Source: Dendrophyllia cribrosa (lineage: Eukaryota > Cnidaria > Anthozoa > Scleractinia > Dendrophylliidae). From it: a stretch of 64,000 nt of DNA. Of this stretch, positions 41,501 to 51,617 are shown piece by piece. The first letter of the stretch is position 1, and every line of letters begins with the position of its first letter. The stretch is taken from positions 2,425,001 to 2,489,000 of the forward strand of contig JAJLRJ010000009.1 of assembly GCA_024195265.1 (NCBI GenBank), read 5' to 3'. The notes beneath the pieces were generated by a model, which saw only the letters and a program-made list of their open reading frames with translations, was not told the origin of the DNA and did no database searches. Position numbers and translations under genes: made by a program.

Positions 41501-44500
41501 TGTTGTTAGTTTCTTTGTAATTGGCATCATTTTTCTCACTTATGACCTCTTTCATGTCAAACTGCTGGCAATCAGTTTTTATTCGCAGCTTCACACTGTT
41601 AAAATATACATTAGAGAAAATTACTCAACTGAAACATGAGCTGACCACAGGACAGGAAAGGAAAACAGCTTGACAGAATGTTTGTTTTAACCAGCATACT
41701 CACGTATGAAATGGCTGGAGATGTTTCAGGGTATCAGTCAAACAACACATATAAAAGAAATGAAAATACATTAGTGTGAGAAAACATCAGTGGTTAATGA
41801 AGTTATGCCCTGAATACATAACAAAGGTAAGGTAAGGTAAGTCTTCACAAGCCTAATGGCTCACAACTGCCAGAGCTTAACCCGGTTTCTGTAGCATGAA
41901 GCGATTGAGAGTATTACTACTCCCCTCTGGATGGTGGGATGCTAGTCCGTTGCAAGGTTACCCCACCCCCCCCCCCCCCCCCCAACCCCCAGCATTATGT
42001 TGCCGGGTACCCATTTTTGTACACAAGAGACAAGGTGGAGCAAAGTTTCGGCTCTTACTTCGTGTAGAGGACACAAATGATGTAAAACAACAGGAAACAA
42101 TGCTTCATCAAAATTCTTTTACCCAAAAACAATGACCGAAAACAATGTTTCCTATTGTTTTACATCATCTGTGGGTACACAAAGTATAGACCGAATGCAA
42201 ATATGGCCGTCCAACAATTTTTTGTTTGGACAGGTTCTCAAGAAAAGAAAAGCAATTGAATAATGATAAAGATCAGGTCAAAATAAGTCATTGTGTGCAT
42301 TTTCAAGGCCATATTCCTATTTTAGGAGAAGTTATAGGCAATCAAATTTTGGGAAAAACATGAAAGCGAGGCTAGTCAGGATAGAATGTCTTTTCTCATA
42401 CAAATGCTTACAATTTCAGTGAGCCATAACTTTGCAACCGTTAAACCGAAAACACTCAAACTTTGCAAGATAATACACTTAGTAGCACTTGTTTACGTGA
42501 TATCATTAATTTCTCTGAAAACATGGCCAAACAAAAAATTGCCTGGCGGCCATATTTGCATTCGGTGTATTATAAGACCCAAAGTTTCTTGTCTAAGGAA
42601 ACAACACAACGGCGGAGACCAGGCTTACCACTGACCTTCAGGTTGAAAGTTTGACCACTGGACCACTGCGCCTCCACACATAAAAAGCTAATTCACAATA
42701 TATCATTGTTTTCAAAGTACAAGTAAATGTCACTATCTAGACTGTAAGTATACAGTAGATTTCAGTTTTTACAAAAGCACTGTTATCCCCATGGTTTAGC
42801 TTAACAATGATGGTAAGTATGTATAATAGAGCAGTTTTCAATTGAGTGTCGTAAAACCAAAACCAAAGTAATTACTCTGACCAATCACAACAGATGCAGA
42901 CAATCCAATGAACCAATCAGAACCCAAATACATGCAGCCGGCACCAAGCGCGGGAAAACACGTGCAGGCAAGTCACGATTTGTTTTGGTTTTACTTCTGA
43001 TTGGTTGAGAAAGTGGCGCGAGATTTGTTAGCCAATCACAAAGCGTAGCAATCAAAACCAAAGCAATTGCAAAATTACTTTCGACACTCAATTGAAAACC
43101 GCTCTACTGATTTCACCTAATGCAACAGCACAACAGCACCTAACTTACAGTGCAGCTAGATCAGTAAATAAATGCAATGAGAAGAAAGTAACATATTGAT
43201 ATAACAACACCAGCATTTCCATACCGTTGACACATCTCCAACTTTAATATTTAAAGGCTCCTCCACAAAGCTGAAAAAATCATTTGGTGTTTGCTGAATA
43301 GAAAGTGAAAGAAAAAGAAATTCTTACTGACACATCATTTATTATTGAACAGTCCAAATATAAAATTACAAAAATATTTTACCTTAAAGCCAGGTGGCTC
43401 ATAGTCAGGAGGAGTAACTGAGAAACAAGAGACTGACATTAGATAGAGACATTTGTTATTACTTTGTAAACCATGTGTTAAGATTTTTAAATGCACACTA
43501 AGAACATTATTTTCATCATTGTCAACATCATTGTCATTACCATTATTATTGTTATTATTACTATTATTGAATTACATGTAATATTCTCATTTATTGTACT
43601 TCTTCTAATTAATTCTGCAAAATGAGTATTTCTCTTTATGTATGTATACATGATATCACTGCAATGGGAATGCAAGAGGACTGTACATACCCTCATCATA
43701 GTACAGTAACTTCATTGTCATCATCACATCATCTAAAAGAACATATATTTTTAAAACATGCAACGAAACTACTATCTAAATCATTCTAAGTCACAAAATA
43801 TCAATGTCAGAACTGTTCAAGAAACATCGTGTTTTAAATAATTACATTGTATGACAAAGACTACAAAAAATACCAGTTTCGTAGATGTTTACCTTATCTT
43901 TCCCAATCACCAGTGGAGATCAATAATTAAATGAAAACTATCACAGATAATTATGAAAGATGCACCAATCAAAAAAAGCTGATGAGACGTTGTTTAAAAA
44001 AAATATTATAACTTATTTGACAGAAGATCACAATAATATTGAAATCTCTTATAAATTACCTGGCAGTGATGTTAGAGTCTGACTGAGAAGAATTATTGTT
44101 CTGTTATTAAAAACGCACATCAAATCACAGATTAGTTCAGTAACTGTTTGGTTATTTTTAACAGAGTAAAAGTAAGAATATTGGCTATAGTGACTATACA
44201 CATGACTGTGTATCATGACATGTTTCAGTTTTTCACAAACCATATTCAGTTGTAGAGAATACAATCAACATACAAGAGGTATTGACAGTATATTAACAAT
44301 GTTACAAAAACCTGCATCGTTAATGATATCAATAAATAACATAATTTAAAATAATACCAATAATCTAAAGGTGAAGAATTAAACAAAACAAGAGTAAGAT
44401 TATCTATTCTGTGTATTAAGCGATGATTATTCCCTATGGTTGTTCCTATTAAACTATATAATAACATTGATGTGAATTATTCACCCAATTCAACATTAAA

Positions 44501-47500
44501 CTTATCTTGAACTACTTTATACTCTTTGATGATGTGTTTATAAACATCTTGAAAATAACAGGAGGAGGAAAAATGAAAATTCACCTTAGCAAGCGTATGG
44601 TTGCCTTCTTAGTATCTCTTTCTGTGTGAGCACTTGCAATTTTATTTCCATTCCTAGGAACAACAACATGAACAGTTTACAACTGATACTTAGCTTAATG
44701 GCAGCACTTGGGAAGAAGAAAAATAACAGCAAAAATATAAAGTTATATTTTTTTCAATTTACCTAAAGATGCTGACTTCCTTGTCCATGTAAGAAAACTA
44801 TAAAGGAAAAAAGAACTTTTTTTGTTGTATTTTGATTCAAAACAGTTTACTGATATCAGAATGGACTGATTTTCCTTAAAAAATCAGATTTAGAAATTTA
44901 CATGCGCTAAACCTTACCTTAAAGGTGTAGGACTCTATAACAGTCTACAAAATTAAATCAGAAAACAAAAATAATCACTACAGGCACTAGCTGAGAAGGA
45001 AGGTGAAAATTGTTGGCTGGCATAGGGGTTTGATGCTTTATGTACTAAGAAATGGAAAACTAAGGTCAAATAAAAATAATAACAAAAATAACAACATCTG
45101 GATCTGTCATTCAAGGGTTCTAAGTGGGGAATTTATTAGTACTGTTTAAGGACCGTGCTCAGGGACCTTGTTATGACATTGACCCATATGATTATTCAGG
45201 GGCCCTCAATGGGGAGTAAGATATCTCATTTTTTTACAGCCATGCTCCGTCACGCGTGACCAGTATTTTTGAAAATTGAATGGAGTTTTCAAGATTACGC
45301 GTCGGTTTTGAAAATTCATTCCGAGATTCGGAATTCCCGTGAGAATTTTACCGCATTTTCGGAAACAAACAGCAACAAAATATCATTTTGTTTGAAATGT
45401 TACATATCCGAACAATATTAGTTTTTTTTATGCGTGCAGCGAAGTTATTTTCCGTTAATTCGTGACATTCAAAGTGTTTTCCACTGAGATCTTCAAGGTT
45501 TCATTCAAATCTCGGACGTTACAAAGAAATATTCAAATGTTCATTTCATTCTCTAGATTACTGGTCACGCGTGACGGAGCATGGCTGTAAATCTGCTTCT
45601 TCTCTGCATTTTTGAATTCTATCTTTAATATCATTAGACCTTTTCTGTCAAATCAATACTATTACACCAGTACACCAGAAATACAAGTTAGTATACATAA
45701 ATTACTTACATCTGGGTTCTCAGCATCACCATATATCTGTTTAAAACAAACAAACAAAAAATCATCTTTCTTAGGAATTAAGTTTGAGTTTAATTACACA
45801 GCATGCAGACATGCAAATTATGTTACAAATGTACAATGTTACTATGTACGATGATGTACAACAAGTACAATGTTACTTATTGTTACATATGGAATTAATA
45901 CTCACACCAATAACAATCATTCGAAGCTACAAAATAAAAATAAATAAATAATTAAGATCACTAAAGAACATCCCCACATTTTAATCAAAAATGATGAATA
46001 AGTATCGGCAAGCAATGACTTACATATTTCTTATCAAGAGCATCAAAGCAACCTTTTATCCTGTTAAAATAATATGGAAACACATAAAAGGGCATTACTA
46101 CTTAATATTCCATTTGGACATATATTAAACTTCACTGCAGTAGCTGTAAGTAAATACTGGTAACAAGTCTTATCACGTTGTATGGCCCATTTAGAAACAC
46201 ATTACATCCAGCCTCCCATGTTAAAATTTTAAATGATTTTGTTGCCATGTTGGTCATGTGTTTATATGGCTCTCAGCCCATGGCACAGATCTTGTTGTGG
46301 TCCATATGCTCGGTCCATATGACATGATGTAGAGCGAAATATGTTTCTATGTAATCCTTCCACTCAGGTTAAAGGTATAGTACATGTAGGTAAAAATGCA
46401 CACCAGCCACAAGTGGCCAACATGGCCATCACTCAATTGCCCATTTATACACCTAGACCTGTTTGTTCAAAAGGTGGATAGCACTATCCCATTCCACCAG
46501 GTAAATCACTATCAAGACGATAACACAATGGATTTTGTTAATACTTATTGACTGGATAGTGATTTATTTGGTGGATAGGACTATCCACCTTTTGAACAAC
46601 CAGGGCCTGGGAAAAGAAAGACAATGTGTAGTGATGTTTCTTGCCTAAGAAAACAACACAATGGCAGAGACCGAGACTTGAACTGAAGTTCAACACGCTA
46701 ACCACAAGACCACTGTGCCTCCACAACTCAGTCAGTTCAGACACAATAACCTCTATATATTATAGTCACCTACGAGTCATGGATGAGTGTCCATATTATA
46801 GAGGTACAGTTAAATGCATAGTATTCCTGTTCTTACCACTGTATTACTTGGCATGCACCTGGGCAAGCACTGTCATCCTTGAGGATTTTCAAATTGAGAT
46901 CTAAATAAAAAAACACATACAGATGAATTTATGTTAAACAAAGCAATTGGACTAACAACATTGTAACAGTTGTAACTTTAACTAAGAATAAAATCATAAA
47001 GGTGTTCATTTATTTAATAGAGCTGGTTGTTTACAAAAGTGCACAGAGGATGTACACCTCAAAATTTTTGGTGGGGGTGTGCAGGCTGCTACATGAAACC
47101 AAACCCCCACCCCCACCCTGGTGGAGGGCAAAAGTGATCATCGTTAACTGTAGTGAAATCAAACATCCAACAAAATATCTTATTGATCATACATAGAGAG
47201 TACGAGTACATCTGTAAACAGTGGTTGTATACCTTCTAAACATCTGTCTCCAAATGCATGTTCTGGAAATATGGTTCTATCAATGAAAACAGGCAATTCA
47301 ATAGAATTCTGGGTATCAAGTAGGAAAAAAAGGTAACTATAGTAACTATTAACAGGAAATATTTTTTACCTGAGATAAGTTATACTAGACACCTAAAAAT
47401 AACATAAGAAAATTCAGGGCTTAGAAATCAAAGTAAGACGTCAGTAAAACGTTCAACAAAAACGACTAAAGTGACAAAAATTTGATGAGGTGCACTGTAC

Positions 47501-47824
47501 TTACGGCAACTGCCAGAAGCTTCTTTACAAATAAAGCTGACTGTTGTTCTGTTACTTGTTGGGAAGGAAAAATACTTGACCACTAGAAAAAAATGTAAAA
47601 TTAATTATTTTCTTTTTACTAAGACCACAGAAAGACCACGAATCAGGCACTAACAGATTGTAAGCTTAAAAACTGATCCGCCATTTTGAATAGGTTGTAG
47701 CTTTTAGTCTCTCTCGGTCACGATATGAGTTTTTCGCCAAAAAAACTGTATAAAAAATAAACAAAAATACAGGTCTTACACTAACTGTCTTTTCTTGTTC
47801 TCGTATCGCCTGGGCAGTTGCCAT
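35469..47824 (-). CDS. HORMAD1: Meiotic HORMA-domain protein (HORMAD1/2, Hop1 family) with PHD finger, 27 exons
   Basis: Complete gene, 581 aa. Exons in transcript order: 47780-47824, 47505-47582, 47233-47308, 46837-46900, 46024-46060, 45906-45926, 45710-45736, 44918-44944, 44763-44797, 44585-44653, 44060-44100, 43691-43732, 43383-43417, 43225-43293, 41704-41714, 41418-41595, 40835-40907, 40673-40708, 38941-39002, 37914-38030, 37771-37833, 36989-37070, 36808-36889, 36425-36566, 36267-36335, 35649-35708, 35469-35573. All phases close; one intron is GC-AG. The protein binds meiotic chromosome axes, promotes double-strand breaks and supports homologue pairing. Visible: MATAQAIREQEK start, HORMA domain about residues 15-235 (QQSALFVKKLLAVA, DALDKKYLRMIVIG, VTPPDYEPPGFK, NIKVGDVSTPFHTVKLRI), acidic linker, PHD finger about 335-381, helix-turn-helix-like CLWRRTL segment about 403-457, and a basic C-terminal tail. 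Vertebrate HORMAD1 lacks the PHD. Whether it is HORMAD1, HORMAD2 or pre-duplication is undecided. Confidence 0.92.
35649..36566 (-). CDS. HORMAD1: HORMAD exons 24-26: C-terminal linker
   Basis: Exons 36425-36566, 36267-36335 and 35649-35708. A lysine-rich, low-complexity segment (KVVNKKKLQGEGFQKYFSKM, KLQLSKKK, KPRSSKRAISLKDE) probably contains nuclear localisation signals. Confidence 0.82.
35740..35901. mobile_element. Palindromic MITE, copy 2
   Basis: 162 bp, starting CAATAGCCCAATTTCGATAT and ending with its inverse. It is almost perfectly palindromic. It lies 31 bp upstream of the acceptor side of HORMAD exon 26. Confidence 0.85.
36808..37833 (-). CDS. HORMAD1: HORMAD exons 21-23: winged-helix-like segment
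   Basis: Exons 37771-37833, 36989-37070 and 36808-36889 encode GEHSGKCTDSSLANLNTIAL, ATCLWRRTLVACSELNRILP, TTLARHL and KIEMSIAQGLVKRLEKEGFI. The helix spacing and the RLEKEGFI wing resemble the winged helix that follows the PHD in Hop1-type chromatin-binding regions. The exon 23 acceptor (TTCAAG) is the least certain joint. Confidence 0.78.
37914..39002 (-). CDS. HORMAD1: HORMAD exons 19-20: PHD finger
   Basis: Exons 38941-39002 and 37914-38030. The joined text includes VKCPCGNDEDEGLMILCGVC, DNWQHAVCF and FHVCVDCAK. The ligand set Cys-X-Cys, CysXXCys, HisXXCys, CysXXCys is a full PHD pattern, as in yeast Hop1. Exon 20 ends AAG followed by a GC donor (GCAAGT). Confidence 0.9.
38852..38922. 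repeat. Perfect 35-bp hairpin beside HORMAD exon 19
   Basis: TTCTCGTCCCCAAATCCGCT continues to TTAACCG, then one C, then the exact reverse complement. On the minus (transcript) strand it begins about 18 nt after the donor of exon 19. Confidence 0.92.
39037..39318. mobile_element. GAGCAGTTTTCAATTGAGTG MITE, copy 2
   Basis: 282 bp between TA sites, in HORMAD intron 18. It ends 34 bp before the acceptor side of exon 19. Confidence 0.9.
39567..40615. mobile_element. TTAA-flanked element, GGACGTTCGCGC ends
   Basis: 1.05 kb between TTAA sites, with inverted ends GGACGTTCGCGC and GCGCGAACGTCC. It carries the nested hexamer foldback at 40191-40582 and has no transposase. Confidence 0.8.
40191..40582. 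repeat. Foldback built of GCAAAY hexamers
   Basis: Outer arms AAGCCTGGTTCACACGTGCG and the near-inverse CGCACCTGTGAACCAGGCTT enclose runs of hexamers such as GCAAATGCAAATGCAAGCGC on one side and their complements on the other. The segment GGTTCACACGT recurs three times. Confidence 0.85.
40673..41595 (-). CDS. HORMAD1: HORMAD exons 16-18: linker
   Basis: Exons 41418-41595, 40835-40907 and 40673-40708. Apart from its first few codons (end of the HORMA domain), the segment is hydrophilic and acidic, with SP and SQ sites (PVNSPSSERTYSPDVAPEQG, LQSPRENELQKGQ, LEDMDCDKVPD). In this family such linkers carry ATM/ATR phosphorylation clusters; that role here is inference. Confidence 0.85.
41704..41714 (-). 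CDS. HORMAD1: HORMAD exon 15: 11-nt microexon
   Basis: CCATTTCATAC between CTCCAG and GTGAGT. It encodes Pro-Phe-His plus two bases of Thr, and joins VGDVST to VKLRIKTD as the family requires (human VGEVSTPFH). Skipping it would shift the frame within the end of the HORMA domain. Confidence 0.87.
41825..42005. repeat. Dispersed repeat fragment in HORMAD intron 14
   Basis: Contains CTCCCCTCTGGATGGTGGGA, GCTAGTCCGTTGCAAGGTTA, a poly-C run and ATTATGTTGCCGGGTACCC. This part has the feel of a LINE or SINE tail, but nothing coding is recognised. Confidence 0.4.
42585..42680 (-). repeat. tRNA-derived SINE fragment, copy 1
   Basis: On the minus strand GGAGGCGCAGTGGTCCAGTG resembles an A box, followed by GGTCTCCGCCGTTGTGTTG. 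The same text recurs at 46602-46726. Confidence 0.6.
42829..43104. mobile_element. GAGCAGTTTTCAATTGAGTG MITE, copy 3
   Basis: 276 bp between TA sites, with the same inverted ends as the other copies, in HORMAD intron 14. Confidence 0.9.
43225..47824 (-). CDS. HORMAD1: HORMAD exons 1-14: HORMA domain
   Basis: Residues 1-222. Fourteen short exons, several of only 21-37 nt (46024-46060, 45906-45926, 45710-45736, 44918-44944, 44763-44797, 43383-43417), give TVSWSSIFPSQQVTEQQSAL, FPEHAFGDRCLEGD, WIKGCFDALDKKYLRMIVIG, IYGDAENPDTVIESYTFK, TKKATIRLLRTIILLSQTLT, DDVMMTMKLLYYDE and VTPPDYEPPGFKQTPNDFF. The order matches human HORMAD1 throughout. The HORMA fold can wrap its C-terminal safety belt around short closure peptides. 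Confidence 0.9.
45237..45587. mobile_element. TA-flanked MITE, CAGCCATGCTCCG family, copy 2
   Basis: 351 bp. It starts CAGCCATGCTCCGTCACGCG and ends with the inverse. It lies in HORMAD intron 7 and matches the copy at 16863-17214 over its full length. Confidence 0.88.
46457..46601. mobile_element. MITE with TTGTTCAAAAGGTGGATAG ends
   Basis: The left end TTGTTCAAAAGGTGGATAGC and its inverse on the right (GACTATCCACCTTTTGAAC) enclose ATAACACAATGGATTTTG. A diverged relative is at 60340-60443. It lies in HORMAD intron 4. Confidence 0.65.
46602..46726 (-). repeat. tRNA-derived SINE, copy 2
   Basis: On the minus strand it starts GGAGGCACAGTGGTCTTGTG (A-box-like), has AGTTCAAGTCTC (B-box-like), then CTCTGCCATTGTGTTGTTTT. 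Related pieces are at 42585-42680, 60926-61062 and the right edge (63949-64000). Confidence 0.65.
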
Positions 47825-48297
47825 CTCGCCTGTTTAGCCGCGAGACCAGCTACGAAAAGACAAGGTAGAAAGTGAACGAGGTAAAAATATCGCTAAAAAT
47901 ACAATGTAAGCTTAAGCTTATTTAAAGTTTAAGCTTATATGGAACATTCCATCCTTTTTTTAGTTTTTCATTGTACTGTGCATGTGTTGTGTGGAACTTA
48001 AAATGCACACAGAAAGCTTAAACACACAAACACACGCACTATAAATGTCAATAATAAGACTTAAGCTTATGTTTTCAAAGAATGTTTTTCCTTTAGCACA
48101 ACTTGGTTGGGTTAAAGTGCATTTTCTTAACTTATTAAGTATAAATGTTGAATCTTAACTTGATAAAAAACTTCCACAAACGCCTGCAAGACTGACTAAA
48201 AAAGGTCGTTAAAATTTAAATTAAAACCTTTCAAAGTCTGTAAGCTTAACTTTTCACCAAGCTTTTGTTGTTACAAAATTCACTTCAGCTAGCTTAC

Positions 48298-48400
48298 CTC
48301 GGGTTTCTTGACAGCTTCTCTTTGTCTTGGCTTTTCCAATAAAACACTGAAAAACTCTCCTCAATGTCAAAACAATAGAAGCTAGTTCTTCTGCTTAACA
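48298..48400 (-). other. Possible 5' untranslated exon of the HORMAD gene
   Basis: On the minus strand CCCGAG|GTAAGC at 48298 would be a good donor, and CTTTTCGTAG at 47851 a matching acceptor 25 nt before the ATG. The upstream end of the exon is not determined. This is inference from splice-site quality only. Confidence 0.35.
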
Positions 48401-51400
48401 TAAACACAATGCAAAACCCTTAAAAAGAGACGATAAGGGGCTAAAAGGAAGAAACTTCAGCGATTTATACGATTTTGTGGTCGATCTTGTGAGACTTGTA
48501 TTAGTGGCGGGAAATTTATGTGCAGCCGCGTCAGTGAGAAGGAACCGGCGGTTTTGGCGGGAAATATGTCGGTCACCAGCTGCTTTATACTGTCGCGGGG
48601 TTTATAATTCGCGAAAATCGCTTCGTAAAATGCCGTAAATCCTCTATGAAGTTCCATCCTCTCTAATATTAAAGCCATCCTCTCTAATATTAAAGTCCCC
48701 CTTTTTAGCCCCCCCCCCCCCCCCCCCCCGCCCCCTCCCATCCCCTTTTCCAAAATCAAAACGATAAACAATAAACGACAGACCGTATTACCGGTATATT
48801 TTTACCGTACCTGTCAATACCAGAGTGTCAATACTGTCACGAATTCACATACAAGTCATACAGTACCCGCGAGCTTTGTGGAAAATATTGTCAGTGCTTG
48901 TACTAAAAAGTAATAATAATTAAGGTGGTCATGAATGTATACCACTTCATTGATCAATCAAAGCATCCTGCTAGTGTACAAGGTAACCAATTACTACACA
49001 AAAAGCGTCAGACTTACAAAAATACAACTGCGATACAATACTGACTGAAGAGACTTTACATTGTACAGTTTACATACAAAGTAATGCTACGGTAATGCTA
49101 CAGAAATGAATACTCAAACTCAAAGTTTATTAGCATTCCCATATACATACATGGTATTGCCTATTACACTAACAGAGTAAACTAAACTAAATAATAATAA
49201 TACAATAATACAGAACTTACACTAAAACAACTAGCCAAAATAAGAAGAAAAAGGCACGAGGAGAGAGACAGAAAAAAAAAGAGAAAGAAGCCAAGGTACT
49301 CTAGCGAATCACATATACATAGAGTAGTCCATTTATGTCTAAATTTGTTGAAATTAATTACCGTTTTTAATGCAATTTCTCTTTCACATTGAATTTTATT
49401 TTCAAGTAAAACAAGACCTCTCATTTGTTGAAACTTCAGAATTATTTCTAGCGAGGTATATGTAATATTTGGCGATGGCGATTAAAAGATAGTGATTGTA
49501 TGAAAGCTCAGCGTGAATTCAGGTTTGTAGCCGTAAATAATTTCAGCAGGACTAGGGTACATAATCGAAGATTTGCCTCGACCTTTTACAGTGATCTTTT
49601 ATTTTCGTCGGCCTGGCCTCCAAATTTTGATCCGAAGTCTTCGCTAAAATGGTATAATTTTTAGGAAAAATTAAAATTTGACAACGTCATACGTTACTTC
49701 GATTTACGTAATTGAGCTATAAATCTATCTATAAATCCACGAAAATCGAGCTTCGAAGTTGTCATACTCCCAACGTCATCAACTCAGCTGTAAAATGCAT
49801 GTTTCCACTGTATGACCGGTATCATTTTAATTTCAAATGGCCGCCGCACACTAGCCGATTTTTCATCTTCAGACAAAAAATCTTAACTTGTCGGCATACT
49901 AGCCGACAATGCCCGAAAAGACGTTTTGAGATATCGCCCGACAAGGTCCGATCTTGTCGTAAGCTTGCCGACAAGTTAAGATTTTTTGTCTAAAGATGAA
50001 AAATCGGCTAGTGTGCGGCGGCCATTATAGTAGTGTAACCGTAAAAAAAATGGAGTTTAATTTTGAGCAAATGTCAGGCTAATGATTTTTTGACACGTTA
50101 TAGCAAGCCGGTGATACCTCACTCTAGATTTCCTTTCTGTGAATTAATTTTCGCGTACGTGTTTATTTAGTGAATTTTCGCGAAACTTATTTCACGATGC
50201 GCAAAAGTACCCGTAAATTGAAACCCGTGCGAAAATTAAAGGCATTAGGTAACACAAACACAAACATTTTTAACCTTTTATTGTTCACGAAAGTGGAAGT
50301 AAACAGTAGTGGATATTTGCGGAGCCGCGGAGCGACAAGGTAAATATCTGCCACTCTTCGCCGACACTGTGATGAATAATTGTTTTAGTATATAACAAAC
50401 CAGTGGATTGCCAGCCAAAAACAGTTACTTCATTTCTTACAATCCAGAACACAAATGAGAACAATGACTGGAGGGATCGAGATGCAGGTGATTGACTAGT
50501 TTGAGTAGCCAATCAGAGCGCGCAAAAAACAATATCCTCTGGTTTGATATATACTAATGACACCATGATATTCACTGGCTTGCTCTTCGGACGTGAGCGA
50601 ATTTTAAATTGGTTTCTTATTTCCGATAACCGTGTCATGTTTTATTAGTTTGGCGTTGAACTAAAAAAAGGGTATACGATATATTAATTTTATAATATAA
50701 TAGAAATCTCTATTCCACCTGTCACGTTTGGAGCTACTAATTAAAAGTCTCATATGATATACAACAAATAAAAATGACATGACATGCAAAAATTATTTTA
50801 AAACATCAGCAAATTCCCATCAGGGGTACTGACATGAACTGGACATACGAAAAAGGCCACAACATTTTTGAGATTTCATACATACCACTTAATATACGTT
50901 CTTTCTCTTAAGTTGACAGACACATGCATATTCCGGCTATAGAAACTATAATCTCTTGTCTATCGCTTAGCATTCAGCGTTCAAACGAATTTCTTTAATT
51001 TTTTATCTGGCGGCGATCGAAAACCAACGTCCACAAAATTATTACTTATGGTCGTTCATTTTTTTCTTCACAACATTTTTCTTGCTGTTTTAAAACGTTG
51101 TCATCTTCACCTTGTTTTTATATTTTTGTTCGGTTTTAATTAGTTTAATTATACTTGCAAGGGTTATCCCAACAGAGGAACAACAGCTGCAGATGTCAGT
51201 CAAAAAAAGCGTAATAAACTAAAACTGCAAGACGAATTATGCAGACAGCCAACGTCTTTGTTTCGGTAATAGCAAACTGCTGATAATAACAATATACGGA
51301 TGCTAGCAGTTGAAAAAGCCCCCTTAATGGTGGATTTTTATTGGTTCTTTATCATTGGAGCATAACAAAACAATCAACAAGAACCTGTCGGCGTGAATGC

Positions 51401-51560
51401 GTTACACGCCCTTATGAAGCATACATATTCATGTGTAGTTCCCAGTGGTACGTCTTGGAAAATAACAACGCTTGTTCCCTTTCACGGCGTGAAGCTTTGC
51501 CCCAATTCGTCTTTCTTTTGTGCGAGAAATCTACGTCTTGAAAATAATTCTGTCGCTGAT
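48400..51560. other. Intergenic region between the divergent HORMAD and tetraspanin genes
   Basis: About 3 kb without a supported exon. It holds a poly-C tract near 48711-48729, a foldback at 49837-50025 and AT-rich DNA. Promoters of both genes should lie here, but no core motif was recognised. Confidence 0.55.
49837..50025. mobile_element. Foldback MITE with ATGGCCGCCGCACACTAGCC ends
   Basis: Arms of about 60 bp (ATGGCCGCCGCACACTAGCC, GATTTTTCATCTTCAGACAA and onward) are repeated inverted on the right. The centre has TAGCCGACAATGCCCG. It is non-coding. Confidence 0.85.
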
Positions 51561-51617
51561 ATGTGTGGCATCAAGTGCATTAAGACGCTACTTTTCGTCT
51601 TCAATTTCATTTTTTGG
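51561..51617 (+). CDS. Tetraspanin exon 1 (residues 1-19)
   Basis: MCGIKCIKTLLFVFNFIFW, then a GTATGT donor. It joins in phase 0 to LAGAAILGIG, giving the textbook tetraspanin first membrane segment. The short exon was found by motif. Confidence 0.88.

Noticed and set aside
44480..44560. Apparent exon of the HORMAD gene encoding KHIIKEYKVVQDKFNVELG
   Set aside because: With the phase left by exon 10 it reaches a stop at once. The exon at 44060-44100 fits phase and family sequence instead.
46848..46900. Shorter form of HORMAD exon 4 ending at CAA|GTAATA
   Set aside because: It would put exon 5 out of frame with an early stop. The donor at 46836 restores the conserved Trp and the family sequence.
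51393..51560. N-terminal extension of the tetraspanin from an upstream in-frame ATG
   Set aside because: It would add 56 residues before a family-typical short N-terminus. The open upstream frame is probably 5' UTR.
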